Positions 8,679 through 16,693 of a DNA stretch of 64,000 bases are shown in pieces. A program made the translations under genes and the position numbers. The DNA is from Pseudomonas guariconensis. Its GTDB lineage: Bacteria; Pseudomonadota; Gammaproteobacteria; Pseudomonadales; Pseudomonadaceae. Below the pieces are notes generated by a model that saw nothing but the letters and a program-made list of their open reading frames with translations, searched no databases and was not told the DNA's origin. Location of the stretch: NCBI RefSeq assembly GCF_024127895.1, contig NZ_JAMYBK010000003.1, positions 62,001 to 126,000 of the forward strand. The letters run 5' to 3'. Numbering within the stretch: position 1 is the stretch's first letter; every line of letters starts with the position of its first letter.

Positions 8679-9359
8679 TTAGAAGAAATCGCTCTGGATG
8701 AAGCCGAACTCCATCAACTGCGCGTCATCCACCGGGTAGAAACCGTTGATACGGTTGCGGGCGGTCACCGGCGCCGGCGGGTCGAGCAGGGCGTTGGCCT
8801 TGTCGTAGCCAGGGCCTATGACGGCGAAGATGATGCCGTTCCAGCCTTTTACGAAATCGTCGAAGGTGTAGCGTTTGTGGCCCAGCACCGGGTCGCCGAT
8901 GTAGACCCAGCCCTTGTCGATGCGCTGCAGCACGACGAAGTGCTTGTAGCCACGGATGTCCATCAGCACCACCACCGGGATGCTCACCCGGTGCAGGCTG
9001 TCGGGGTCGACGCGGTAGCCACGGGCACGCATGCCGATGCTTTCCACGTAGCGCTTCATGTCGAGCATGGAAAAGCCCTGGACCTGGACGGTGTCCTGGT
9101 CGGAATGGGCGAGCATGCCTTCGATGACCTGGTGCTCATCCACGTCCAGCCAGTAGGCCTGCTTGAGGATGGTCGCCAGGGCGGCGGCGCCGCAGCTGAA
9201 ATCGGTCTTCTGTTGCACCAGGTCGGCGAAGCGCCGCTCCCGTATGCTCTGCACCGGCTTGTACACGAGGGTACCGCCAGGCAGTGCTGCGATAGGCATC
9301 TGCGCGGCCTCGACGATGCCGGCAAGGAACACGAGCGTGGCAAGCAGGACAATGCGCAT
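8679..9359 (-). CDS. fapD: FapD: C39-family cysteine peptidase of the Fap system
   Basis: A 226-residue exported protein. After the signal peptide (MRIVLLATLVFLAGIVEA), the C39 peptidase fold shows the catalytic Cys in TDFSCGAAALATILKQ, a His in RGYKHFVVLQR, and an Asp in VYIGDPVLGHKRY, in family order. FapD is required for Fap secretion and probably trims or handles subunits in the periplasm. The start at 9359 is chosen because ggagagg stands just upstream of this ATG, whereas the GTG four codons earlier overlaps that ribosome-binding site. The gene lies between a strong hairpin after fapC and fapE. Confidence 0.92.
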   Translation of the reverse strand: MRIVLLATLVFLAGIVEAAQMPIAALPGGTLVYKPVQSIRERRFADLVQQKTDFSCGAAALATILKQAYWLDVDEHQVIEGMLAHSDQDTVQVQGFSMLDMKRYVESIGMRARGYRVDPDSLHRVSIPVVVLMDIRGYKHFVVLQRIDKGWVYIGDPVLGHKRYTFDDFVKGWNGIIFAVIGPGYDKANALLDPPAPVTARNRINGFYPVDDAQLMEFGFIQSDFF

Positions 9360-9389
9360 GACCCTCTCCACCTGGCAGAGACAGGGAAA

Positions 9390-9407
9390 GGGGCCCCGAA
9401 GGGCCCC
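9390..9407 (-). promoter_or_regulatory. Strong intra-operon hairpin with UUCG-type loop after fapC
   Basis: In the fap transcript the sequence reads GGGGCCC, TTCG, GGGGCCC(C), a 7-bp all-GC stem closed by a UUCG tetraloop, followed by TTTCCC. It starts 12 bases after the fapC stop and about 30 bases before the fapD start. Such a structure could protect the 3' end of fapABC mRNA or stop part of transcription, setting more subunit than export protein. Confidence 0.6.
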
Positions 9408-9419
9408 GATCGACTGGTG

Positions 9420-10397
9420 TTACATGCAGGCTTTGCAACCTGCGGCGATGGACAGCGAGTTGCTCTGCTGGTTGCCGGAACCGGCCGAGACGTTGGCACC
9501 GACGTTGCCCGACACGCCGTTGAGCGAGTTGGACATGACGGCAGTGTTGGTCACAGGGTTTTTCCAGCCGTTGGGGGTCAGGACCTGGTAGGAGGCGACG
9601 CCAGCCAGGCCGAAGGTGCCCTCTTCGTGGAACTTCAGAGGATCCTTGTCGACCTTGCCGCCTTTGTGGCCATGGCCACCGCTGCGTTCGTCTTCCACGT
9701 AGCCCCAGCCGTTACCCTCGTAGCTGCCCCAGGCGGCGAAGCCTGCATGCAGGGTGTCCTTGCTGTAGGTGCGGTCGGCGTTGTTCTGCACGTTCAGGCC
9801 ACTGGTGGTCTGGTTGGCGCCGGCGCTGGCCACGGCTACACGGCCGCCGGACACGGCGATCGCCAGGTTGTTTTTCTGCTGGTTGAAGTCGCCAGCGGTG
9901 ACGTTGACGCCGATGTTGCCCGAGCTGCCATTGGCCGAATTGGTCAGGCTGGCGTTGTTGTAGGTGGAGTAGTTGGCAACGGTGTTGCCGCCGTTGGTCT
10001 GGGTCGCGGTGGACAGGGCCATGGCGCTGCCGAAGATGAAGTTTTCGTCGGCGGTGGCGATGGCGGCGACGTTGTCCTGCTGGTTGCCGTCACCGGCGGC
10101 CACGTTGGCGCCCAGGTTGCCTTGGGAGCCGTTGGCGGAGCTGTCCATCCGGGCATCGTTGCGGGTGGCCTGGTTGAGCACCTGGTTGCCACCATTGCTC
10201 TGGATGTCGGTCACGGTGGCGGCGGAGCCGGCAGTGATCAGCAGTTGCAGGAGCAGGTTGTCGTTGTTGTTGTGGCCGTTATGGCCGCCGTTGTGGCCAC
10301 CGTGGTTGTCGTGACCACGTCCGCCGGCTTGTGCAGCAACTGCCATGACCGCAGCGAGGGCGAATACCAGAGGCTTGAGTGCCATTTTTGGTTTCAT
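9420..10397 (-). CDS. fapC: FapC: major amyloid fibre subunit
   Basis: A 325-residue secreted protein with a signal peptide ending AVAAQA. Three imperfect amyloid repeats of about 35-45 residues are visible, each with an S-A/L-N-G-x-x-GN-x-G-x-NV-x-AG-x-x-NQQ core: about residues 65-115, 125-175 and 275-320. The second linker, between repeats 2 and 3, is long (about 85 residues). The protein ends in a Cys-x-x-Cys motif (GCKACM), a known FapC feature. The mature N-terminus is unusually rich in His, Asn and Gly (about residues 25-50), and the long linker contains a GGHGHKGGKVDKD patch. It forms the extracellular fibre and is third in the operon, preceded by a ggag ribosome site. Confidence 0.92.
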   Translation of the reverse strand: MKPKMALKPLVFALAAVMAVAAQAGGRGHDNHGGHNGGHNGHNNNDNLLLQLLITAGSAATVTDIQSNGGNQVLNQATRNDARMDSSANGSQGNLGANVAAGDGNQQDNVAAIATADENFIFGSAMALSTATQTNGGNTVANYSTYNNASLTNSANGSSGNIGVNVTAGDFNQQKNNLAIAVSGGRVAVASAGANQTTSGLNVQNNADRTYSKDTLHAGFAAWGSYEGNGWGYVEDERSGGHGHKGGKVDKDPLKFHEEGTFGLAGVASYQVLTPNGWKNPVTNTAVMSNSLNGVSGNVGANVSAGSGNQQSNSLSIAAGCKACM

Positions 10398-10443
10398 GGT
10401 GTTTCTCCGCTTTTCGTTGTTAAGTGTTGTGTTGCCACTCGGG

Positions 10444-11022
10444 TCAATCCGCGACCCGTACGCTCAGGGTGTTGGCCATTCGGTTGCCCACCCCGGCGCT
10501 CTGATTCAACTGGATCACTCCGCGGCTGCCGGTGAAGGCCTGGTCACTGGTGGTGACCTGGCGACTGCCGGGTGCGCGATCAGTTGCGTCGGAGCCGTTG
10601 GCCAGCGAGACGTTCTGCTGGCTGAGAAGGTTGTCGTCGATGCTTTGCGGCGCGGCGCTGATGCCGATCCGCACGGCATTGGCCTGTTGCGTGGCGGCAC
10701 CGGCGGACTGGTTGATGCCGAGCATGCCGCTGCCGTGGCTGAAGGCATTGCCGCTGATGCTGGCGCGGGCATCCAGTGCCGGATTGGCCTGGAAGTCGCT
10801 GCGCTGGCGGATCTGCGTCGAGGCGTTGGCCTGGGTGCCGATGGCGATCGCCCGGGCGTTGGCCTGTTGCAGGGCATCGCCGGCGGCCTGGTTGATGCTC
10901 AGGTTGCCCTGGTAAGCGCGGCCACTGGCATCGAGGGTGGCGTTGTCCACCACCGGCGATGCGGCCAAGGCATGGCCTGCGGAGGCAGCCAGGCACAGCA
11001 GGGAGAGGGTGAGTGCGCGCAT
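10444..11022 (-). CDS. fapB: FapB: minor amyloid subunit (likely nucleator)
   Basis: A 192-residue protein with a signal peptide (MRALTLSLLCLAASAGHALA) and three shorter degenerate repeats containing GNLSINQAAGDALQQAN, GMLGINQSAGAATQQAN and GVIQLNQSAGVGNRMAN. This is the FapB pattern: the same N-Q-x-AG core as FapC but shorter spacers. FapB is thought to seed FapC polymerisation. No Cys-x-x-Cys end is present here (it ends LSVRVAD), unlike FapC. The start codon lies one base after the fapA stop, so translation is probably coupled. Confidence 0.9.
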   Translation of the reverse strand: MRALTLSLLCLAASAGHALAASPVVDNATLDASGRAYQGNLSINQAAGDALQQANARAIAIGTQANASTQIRQRSDFQANPALDARASISGNAFSHGSGMLGINQSAGAATQQANAVRIGISAAPQSIDDNLLSQQNVSLANGSDATDRAPGSRQVTTSDQAFTGSRGVIQLNQSAGVGNRMANTLSVRVAD

Positions 11023-11023
11023 G

Positions 11024-11473
11024 TCATTGGCCCCGGGTCAGGATCTGCAGCGGCGCCAGGCCGCGCTGGACGTTCTGGTTGACCGTGTTGGCGATGCTGT
11101 TGCCGCCACTGGCACCGGCGGCCGAACCGCCGGCCATGCCCGGCAGTTGCGACTGGACGGTGCCCATGCCGCGCAGGTTGCCTGAGTGGTCGGGGGTGAG
11201 CATGCGGTTGAAGGTCGAGCCACTGGCCACGTTGGCGAAGTCACCATCGGTCAGCTCGTTGGTCTGGGCGATCACCCGAGGCGACTGGTCGGTGTTGACG
11301 GTGGTGGGGTAGGGGTCGGGTGTGCCGGTCGCTCGGGCGGCCTGGCGGGCCTGGACGTCGCGGGTCAGGACGATGATCCCGTTGCCGCCGGCCTCGGCCG
11401 GAAGAGGAAGGGTTGCGGCGGTCAGGCAACCCAGGACAAGCAGTGCAGGCAGTGTATTGTTCTTGTTCCCCAC
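11024..11473 (-). CDS. fapA: FapA: periplasmic chaperone-like protein of the Fap system
   Basis: A 149-residue protein with a signal peptide (LPALLVLGCLTAATLPLPAEA) and a Gly/Ala/Asn-rich, probably disordered mature part that ends VQRGLAPLQILTRGQ. It is the first gene of the operon, matching FapA in size and position; FapA affects the FapB/FapC ratio in fibres. The likely start is GTG at 11471-11473 with gggag seven bases upstream. A sigma-54-type promoter lies 50-70 bases ahead of it. Confidence 0.85.
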   Translation of the reverse strand: MGNKNNTLPALLVLGCLTAATLPLPAEAGGNGIIVLTRDVQARQAARATGTPDPYPTTVNTDQSPRVIAQTNELTDGDFANVASGSTFNRMLTPDHSGNLRGMGTVQSQLPGMAGGSAAGASGGNSIANTVNQNVQRGLAPLQILTRGQ

Positions 11474-11524
11474 GGCGATGCTCCCTTTCTCTGTACGCTG
11501 GCCCTTGAGCGTTGGCAGAGGTAG

Positions 11525-11541
11525 AGCGAAAGCCGTGCCGC
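11525..11541 (-). promoter_or_regulatory. Sigma-54 (-24/-12) promoter of the fap operon
   Basis: On the minus strand the bases read GCGGCACGGCTTTCGCT. The invariant GG of the -24 element and GC of the -12 element are exactly 12 bases apart, as in the consensus TGGCACG-N4-TTGC. The mismatches are the first base (C for T) and one T in the -12 box. Transcription would start near 11514, giving a leader of about 40 bases before the fapA GTG. Upstream activator sites would lie around 11600-11700, but I cannot identify them. Confidence 0.75.
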
Positions 11542-11768
11542 TTTTGCTTTTTGCTTGTTAATCAATAGCTTGTGGTGTGAACAGGGCGATGCCGGTGTTG
11601 ACCTGTGTCACGGTTGATACACCACGGCCCCCGGTGAGCCGCCAAGCGTTGAAGAACCTGGCCCCGAGGGCTATTCGCAGCGCTGTATCAGCCCTGAGAC
11701 ACTTCCCCCGGATTTGCGCCAGCGGCCCCAGAAATGGGGCTTTGCGTCCCCGTCGCTGTATCAGCGCG
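11542..11768. other. Spacer between the fap promoter and the NadR-type kinase gene
   Basis: This 227-base gap contains no coding frame with convincing codon use. A short hairpin (gcccc at 11725-11729 with ggggc at 11736-11740) might end the kinase transcript that runs in from the right. Any enhancer site for the sigma-54 promoter should fall here. Confidence 0.4.
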
Positions 11769-12320
11769 TTAACACTCGGTGGCACAGGCTGGCAGCTGGC
11801 CATCGAGCAGCTTCGACACCGCGGCCAGGGCCTGGGCCTGACGTTGCGGCCAGCCGCCCTCGATCACCTGTAGCGGCTGGCGGTGGCGGCGTAGCCAGTC
11901 CAGGCTGTCGGCGAAGAACGCCTGGCGCTGCGGCAGGCCTGGCTGGCAGCGCTGGCCGTCGCCGACCCAGTCGACGCCGTGCGGGCTGAGCAGCAGGTGC
12001 AGGTCGTAGCGGCGTGCGAGCAGGGCTTGTTCGATCCAGGGCGGGCAGTCGCCGAACAGCACGCGGCTCCAGAGCAGGTTGCTGAGCAGGTGGGTGTCGA
12101 GGATCAGCAGTTCGGGTGCCTGCTGGCGGGCCAGGTCTTCCCAGGCGAGCTGGCCGCGGGCGATCGTCGGAATATCGGCGTAGCAGGTATCGCGTTGCTC
12201 GCGATCGATGAAGTGACGCACGTACTCGCCCACCACCAGGCCACCGAAATGCGCCTGGAGCTCGCCGCTGAGCCAGCTCTTGCCGCTGGACTCGGGGCCG
12301 CACAGCACCAGGACCTTCAT
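11769..12320 (-). CDS. NadR-type nicotinamide-nucleotide kinase (P-loop ATPase)
   Basis: A 183-residue protein with an immediate P-loop, VLCGPESSGKSWLSGEL at about residues 4-20, then GEYVRHFID, a Walker B-like LLILDTHLL, and a DGQRCQPGLPQRQAFF lid segment. This is the ribosylnicotinamide kinase half of NadR, without the N-terminal helix-turn-helix or adenylyltransferase domains of the enterobacterial protein. It probably phosphorylates nicotinamide riboside brought in by the neighbouring PnuC. The ATG at 12320 overlaps the pnuC stop in ATGA, so the two are translationally coupled. Confidence 0.85.
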   Translation of the reverse strand: MKVLVLCGPESSGKSWLSGELQAHFGGLVVGEYVRHFIDREQRDTCYADIPTIARGQLAWEDLARQQAPELLILDTHLLSNLLWSRVLFGDCPPWIEQALLARRYDLHLLLSPHGVDWVGDGQRCQPGLPQRQAFFADSLDWLRRHRQPLQVIEGGWPQRQAQALAAVSKLLDGQLPACATEC

Positions 12321-12886
12321 GCGGCGCAGGCCAGCGCCGGGTCGCGCCGCCATTCCAGCCAGCCGCGCAAGGCGATGAGGGTGAACAGGGCATAGAGCGC
12401 GGCGGTCAGGTACAGGGCCTTGTGCAGGAACAGGCCGACGAAGACCACGTCCACCACGACCCACAGCGCCCAGCACTGCAGGCGCTTCTGCGCCATCCAC
12501 AGCTGCGCCACCAGGCTCAGGCCGGTCAGGGTGGCATCCAGCCAGGGTTGGGCGGCGTCGGTCCAGTGCGCCATGGCCGCGCCCAGGCCCAGGCCGGCCA
12601 GCAGGCCGATCCCCAGGCCGCCGAGCAACGGCGCGGTGCCGAGGCGGGTCACCTGGCGCGCGTCCTCGACCCGGTCCGGGCGCGTCCATTGCCACCAGCC
12701 ATAGAGCTGCAGCACGGCATAGACCAGTTGCAGGAGCATGTCGGAATACAGCTTCACCTCGTAGAAGACCCAGCTGTAGAGCAACACCATCACCAGGCCG
12801 ATCGGCCAGCACCAGGGGTTCTGCTTGACCGTGAGCCATACGGCGATGACGCCGAGCGCGGCGGCGAAGAGTTCGAGGCCGGACAT
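12317..12886 (-). CDS. pnuC: PnuC-type nicotinamide riboside transporter
   Basis: A 189-residue membrane protein with about seven hydrophobic segments and the PnuC hallmarks: an N-terminal WLTVKQNPWCWPIGL, a YSDMLLQLVYAVLQLYGWWQW helix, and WVVVDVVFVGLFLHKALYLTA near the end. These proteins import nicotinamide riboside by facilitated diffusion, with metabolic trapping by a kinase, which is exactly the next gene. It has the standard length for the family. Upstream lies a REP cluster. Confidence 0.93.
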   Translation of the reverse strand: MSGLELFAAALGVIAVWLTVKQNPWCWPIGLVMVLLYSWVFYEVKLYSDMLLQLVYAVLQLYGWWQWTRPDRVEDARQVTRLGTAPLLGGLGIGLLAGLGLGAAMAHWTDAAQPWLDATLTGLSLVAQLWMAQKRLQCWALWVVVDVVFVGLFLHKALYLTAALYALFTLIALRGWLEWRRDPALACAA

Positions 12887-13000
12887 CGGCGATCCTTGGG
12901 GGAGGGAAAGGGCGCGATTGTAGCTTGTGGGGCGGGGAAGGTGAATCGTGGGGCTGCTTCGAGGTGATCGCCTTATGCAGGAGGTGTTCGGTCTGGCCTA

Positions 13001-13110
13001 TTCGCGGGCAAGCCCGCACCCACATGGCCCTGCAAGCCGCATCATACGCGATCCACTCGGAACCTGTGACGGTTGACGCAGGACCCTGTGGGAGCGGGCT
13101 TGCCCGCGAA
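13001..13110. repeat. Inverted pair of REP palindromes (BIME-like)
   Basis: One REP copy, ttcgcgggcaagcccgc, lies at 13001-13017, and an inverted copy, gtgggagcgggcttgcccgcgaa, at 13088-13110 (stem 13094-13107). Between them, 13028-13060 is a repeat arm (ccctgcaagccgcatcat followed by gatccactcgga) shared with 6439-6474 and partly with 16529, 16625-16643 and 27640. Confidence 0.85.
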
Positions 13111-13127
13111 GGGCCGCAGAGCGGCCC
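13111..13127 (-). terminator. Hairpin after the chemoreceptor gene
   Basis: A perfect gggccgc/gcggccc stem with a 3-base loop, 14 bases beyond the receptor stop. It has no T-run and is directly joined to a REP core. Confidence 0.5.
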
Positions 13128-13140
13128 CAGGCTACAAGGC

Positions 13141-14775
13141 TCAGACCCGAAACTGGCGCAGCAACTGCTCCAGCTCCTCGCTCAGCCGCGCCAGGGCCGC
13201 CCCGGCATCGCGCGACTGCAACGCCGCCTCGGCGGTCTGCTGGGACAACCCGGCGGTATCGAGGACATTGCGGTTGATCTCTTCGACCACATGGGACTGC
13301 TGCAAGGTCGCGCTGGCGATCGAGGCATTGAGCGCGGTCAGGTTGTGCAGCGCCTGGCTGATCGCGTCCAGGCTGCTGCCGGCTTCGCGGGCCTGCTCGA
13401 CGGTCTGGCGCGAGGCCTCGGCGCTGGTGTCGATGGCCCTGACCGCCGCTTCCGACTGGCCTTGCAGGTGCTCGATCATGGTCTGGATCTCGGCGGTCGA
13501 CTGCGCGGTGCGCTGGGCCAGCAGGCGCACCTCGTCGGCGACCACGGCGAAGCCACGGCCCTGCTCGCCGGCGCGAGCCGCCTCGATGGCGGCATTGAGG
13601 GCGAGCAGGTTGGTCTGTTCGGCGATCGAGCGGATCACTTCCAGCACGCCGCCGATCCGGGTGCTGTGCCCGGCCAGTTCACGGATCACCTGGACTGCCT
13701 GGTCGATCGTGGTCGAAAGCCGGTCGATCTGCTGCAGGCTGCCGTGGATCGCCTGCTGGCCGTGGCCGACCTGCTGCTGCGCGGCGCGCATCTCGCTGGC
13801 GGCCTGTTCGGCGGTCTTGGCCACGTCCTGCACGGCGTAGGTGACTTCGTTGACAGCGGTGGCGACCTGGTCCATCTGCAGCGACTGCTGGGCGCTGCGC
13901 TCCTGGGCGGAGCCTGCGTTGTCGCCGACGTGGCTGGCGGACTGGGCCAGGGCATGGGCGGCCCCCTGCAGTTGGCCGACCACGCCCTGCAGCTTGCCGT
14001 TGAAGCGATTGAAGTGCTCGCCCAGGTGGGTGATCTCGTCGCGGCCATGGGTGTCCAGGCGCCGGGTCAGGTCGCTCTCGCCGCTGGCGATGTTGCCCAT
14101 GGCGTGCACCGCCTCCTGCAACGGGCGGGCGATGCTGCGGGCGATGAGCACGACCAGCAGGGCCATCAGCAGGGCGATCCCCAGGCCCACCAGGGACGCA
14201 TCGCGCACCTGGCGGGCGAATTCGGCCTGCACGTCATCGATGTACACGCCCGAGCCGATGATCCAGCCCCAAGGCTCGAACAGTTGGATGTAGGAGGTCT
14301 TGGCCACGGCCTCGCTGGCGCCGGGCTTGGGCCAGCGGTAGTCGACCGGGCCTGCGCCCTGGCTGCGGGCCAGGGCGACCATCTCGTTGAACACGGCAAA
14401 GCCGTCGGGGTCGCGGACGGCGGAGAGGTCCTGGCCGTCGAGCTTGGGGTTGACGGGATGCATGACCATCCTCGGCCCCAGGTCATTGATCCAGAAATAG
14501 TCGTCCTTGTCGTAGCGCAGGCCGCGTATCACCTGCAACGCCTGTTGCTGGGCGGCCTCGCGGCCCAGCGTGCCGGCCGCTTCCAGGCCCTGGTAGTAGG
14601 CCAGCACGCCGGCGGCGGTCTGCACCACGTGGCGGGTCTTCTCGGCCTTGGCCTGGTACAGGCTGCCGTGCAACTGGCGCAACATCAGCAGGCCGAGGAT
14701 CACCAGCATGGCCACCGCCACCACCAGGATCAACGACAGACGCCGGCTGATCGACATCGACCTCAGGGTCTTCAT
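13141..14775 (-). CDS. mcpP: Methyl-accepting chemotaxis receptor with single-Cache sensor domain
   Basis: A 544-residue protein with a first membrane helix at about 12-33, a periplasmic sCache_2 domain ([20 protein letters not shown] and the later [14 protein letters not shown] signatures), a second helix at about 190-212, a HAMP domain, and a long signalling coiled coil. The coil tip is the conserved [32 protein letters not shown] near residue 395. The architecture and the uppP neighbour match McpP of Pseudomonas putida, which senses C2/C3 carboxylates such as acetate, pyruvate and lactate; the ligand is inferred from that match. The ATG at 14775 has gggag at the right distance, and the longer upstream frame lacks a plausible start. 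Confidence 0.88.
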   Translation of the reverse strand: MKTLRSMSISRRLSLILVVAVAMLVILGLLMLRQLHGSLYQAKAEKTRHVVQTAAGVLAYYQGLEAAGTLGREAAQQQALQVIRGLRYDKDDYFWINDLGPRMVMHPVNPKLDGQDLSAVRDPDGFAVFNEMVALARSQGAGPVDYRWPKPGASEAVAKTSYIQLFEPWGWIIGSGVYIDDVQAEFARQVRDASLVGLGIALLMALLVVLIARSIARPLQEAVHAMGNIASGESDLTRRLDTHGRDEITHLGEHFNRFNGKLQGVVGQLQGAAHALAQSASHVGDNAGSAQERSAQQSLQMDQVATAVNEVTYAVQDVAKTAEQAASEMRAAQQQVGHGQQAIHGSLQQIDRLSTTIDQAVQVIRELAGHSTRIGGVLEVIRSIAEQTNLLALNAAIEAARAGEQGRGFAVVADEVRLLAQRTAQSTAEIQTMIEHLQGQSEAAVRAIDTSAEASRQTVEQAREAGSSLDAISQALHNLTALNASIASATLQQSHVVEEINRNVLDTAGLSQQTAEAALQSRDAGAALARLSEELEQLLRQFRV

Positions 14776-15076
14776 GAGGCTCACTCCCGTATTCGTTCTT
14801 GTTATCAGGCGCATCCAAGCACGCTTTCGCGGCGGCCACACACTCGACCAAGGGCTAAGTGCCTGGCGCGGCGATCCGTGTTGCATGCGGCACAAGCCAT
14901 TGGCAGGCCGCTCTGATAGGATCTCGGCCGCGCAAGATGAAACCTTTAGGCTCGCCGAACTTTTCCACTGGCTTGGCGATCGACTGTCGCTGTAATACAG
15001 CCGGGCCGTGCGCGGCAATTCATAAGCAAATCAAGAACAAGGGGCCTGCACGCCGCAGCGCCCCATTGGGGGAACG
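14776..15076. other. Divergent region between mcpP and uppP
   Basis: A 301-base gap holding the promoters of both flanking genes. I see no hairpin, repeat or small open frame that stands out. A weak ttggc/taatac pair near 14980-15000 could be part of the uppP promoter but its spacing is poor. Confidence 0.4.
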
Positions 15077-15907
15077 ATGGATTTTTGGAATGCCTTCCAG
15101 GCAATCATCTTGGGGATCGTCGAGGGATTGACGGAGTTTCTGCCGATCTCCAGTACCGGCCACCAGATCATCGTGGCCGACCTGATCGGCTTCGGTGGCG
15201 AGCGCGCCATGGCCTTCAACATCATCATCCAGCTGGGAGCGATCCTGGCGGTGGTGTGGGAGTTTCGCCGCAAGATCTTCGACGTGGTGCTTGGCCTGTC
15301 GAGCCAGCCCACGGCGCGCCGTTTCACCAGCAACCTGCTGCTGGCCTTCCTGCCGGCGGTGGTGCTGGGGGTGCTGTTCGCCGACCTGATTCACGCCTAC
15401 CTGTTCAACCCGATCACCGTGGCCGCGGCCCTGGTGCTGGGCGGGGTGATCATGCTCTGGGCCGAGCGACGCGAGCATCGCATCGAGGTCGACCATGTCG
15501 ACGACATGCGTTGGAGCCACGCCTTGAAGATCGGCTTCGTCCAGTGCCTGGCCATGATCCCGGGGACCTCGCGCTCGGGCTCGACGATCATCGGCGGGCT
15601 GCTGTTCGGCCTGTCGCGCAAGGCCGCCACCGAGTTCTCGTTCTTCCTGGCGATGCCGACCATGGTCGGCGCCGCAGTGTATTCGGGCTACAAGTACCGC
15701 GAGCTGTTCCAGCCGGACGACCTGCCGGTGTTCGCCATCGGCTTCGTGGTCTCGTTCATCTTCGCCATGATCGCCGTGCGTGGCCTGCTCAAGTTCATCG
15801 CCAACCACAGCTATGCGGTGTTCGCCTGGTACCGTATCGTCTTCGGCCTGCTGATCCTGGCGACCTGGCAGTTCGGCTGGGTCGACTGGGCCACGGCGCA
15901 GGGCTGA
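15077..15907 (+). CDS. uppP: Undecaprenyl-diphosphatase UppP (BacA)
   Basis: A 276-residue polytopic membrane protein with the two family signatures: [18 protein letters not shown] at about residues 16-33 and [16 protein letters not shown] at about 158-173, which carry the catalytic Glu, Ser and Arg. It dephosphorylates undecaprenyl diphosphate to recycle the lipid carrier of peptidoglycan synthesis and gives bacitracin resistance when abundant. It has the usual length. A ggggga stretch precedes the ATG, and the DUF1294 gene follows after one base. Confidence 0.96.
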   Translation: MDFWNAFQAIILGIVEGLTEFLPISSTGHQIIVADLIGFGGERAMAFNIIIQLGAILAVVWEFRRKIFDVVLGLSSQPTARRFTSNLLLAFLPAVVLGVLFADLIHAYLFNPITVAAALVLGGVIMLWAERREHRIEVDHVDDMRWSHALKIGFVQCLAMIPGTSRSGSTIIGGLLFGLSRKAATEFSFFLAMPTMVGAAVYSGYKYRELFQPDDLPVFAIGFVVSFIFAMIAVRGLLKFIANHSYAVFAWYRIVFGLLILATWQFGWVDWATAQG

Positions 15908-15908
15908 C

Positions 15909-16352
15909 ATGGCGCGGGTGCAGAGTGCGGCACGGCGGGGCGCCGGCCGCGAGGCAGCGGGCGTGCGTAACCTGCGCCTGAAGCTGCTGGCGTTGGCCGG
16001 ATTGTGCCTGCTGCCGGGGCTGGGCGCGGCGCAGATGGCCTGGAGTGGGCAGTCCTGGTTGCCGCTGGCGCTCTATCCAGCGGTGAGCCTGGTCAGCCTG
16101 CTGCTCTACTGGCAGGACAAGCACCAGGCCCGTACCCAGGCCTGGCGTACGCCGGAGAAGGTGTTGCATGCCAGTGAGCTGTGCGGCGGCTGGCCGGGGG
16201 CTCTGCTGGCCCAGCAACTGTTCCGCCACAAGACGCGCAAGCTGTCGTATCAGTTGACCTTCTGGGGCATCGTTGGCTTGCACCAGGTGTTTTGGATCGA
16301 CCATCTGGTGCTGGGCGGGCGCTGGCTGGGGTTCATGGGCGTTAGTGGTTGA
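15909..16352 (+). CDS. DUF1294 membrane protein
   Basis: A 147-residue protein with a basic N-terminal stretch and four predicted hydrophobic segments. The DUF1294 pattern is clear: YWQDKHQARTQAWRTPEKVLHASELCGGWPGALLAQQLFRHKTRKLSYQ followed by a final aromatic helix. Function is unknown; relatives are sometimes fused to cold-shock domains. It starts one base after the uppP stop and is probably cotranscribed with it. The first 20 residues are very basic, so a later start at GTG near 15961 cannot be excluded. Confidence 0.88.
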   Translation: MARVQSAARRGAGREAAGVRNLRLKLLALAGLCLLPGLGAAQMAWSGQSWLPLALYPAVSLVSLLLYWQDKHQARTQAWRTPEKVLHASELCGGWPGALLAQQLFRHKTRKLSYQLTFWGIVGLHQVFWIDHLVLGGRWLGFMGVSG

Positions 16353-16428
16353 GCTGGCGTCGTCCCCATCGCCGACAAGCCCCCACAGATTTCTGTGCAT
16401 GGCGCAGATTCGGGAACACCGCTGGCCC

Positions 16429-16527
16429 GTGTGGGAGCCGGCTTGCCGGCGAATGGGCCGGCTCTGACAGCATCGGTGTATGGCAAGGGCTGCGCCCTTG
16501 TTCGCGGGCAAGCCCGCTCCCACACGG
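16429..16527. repeat. REP palindrome pair
   Basis: The first unit, gtgtgggagccggcttgccggcgaatggg (stem 16437-16450), is a variant with compensating changes in both stem arms. The second, ttcgcgggcaagcccgctcccac at 16501-16523, is a canonical copy in the opposite direction. The compensating changes point to selection on the stem. Confidence 0.85.
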
Positions 16528-16528
16528 G

Positions 16529-16683
16529 CCCTGCAAGCCACCCATGCGTGATCGGCTTGGCGCCACAGTGGCACAGGGCTCGGATTTGCGAGCAGCACTG
16601 CTTCACCGGGGTGAGTCGAGCACACATGATGCGGTTTGCAGGGACCTGTGGGGGCTTGCTGGCGATGGGCTGCAAAGCAGCCC
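16529..16683. repeat. Divergent copies of the REP-linked arm and a GGGCTGC hairpin
   Basis: The arm ccctgcaagcc begins at 16529, and an inverted copy (catgatgcggtttgcaggg) lies at 16625-16643. A hairpin gggctgc-aaa-gcagccc at 16667-16683 follows, placed to end the transcript of the YjbR-type gene. The same hairpin occurs at 27690-27706 and, in longer form, at 47956-47982. Confidence 0.7.
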
Positions 16684-16693
16684 GCAAGTCCCC

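Noticed and set aside
8679-9371. Upstream GTG start for fapD
   Set aside because: It lies within the ribosome-binding sequence ggagagg of the ATG at 9359, which also begins the signal peptide.
14776-15076. A small RNA between mcpP and uppP
   Set aside because: No promoter-plus-terminator pair or repeated GGA motif could be identified.
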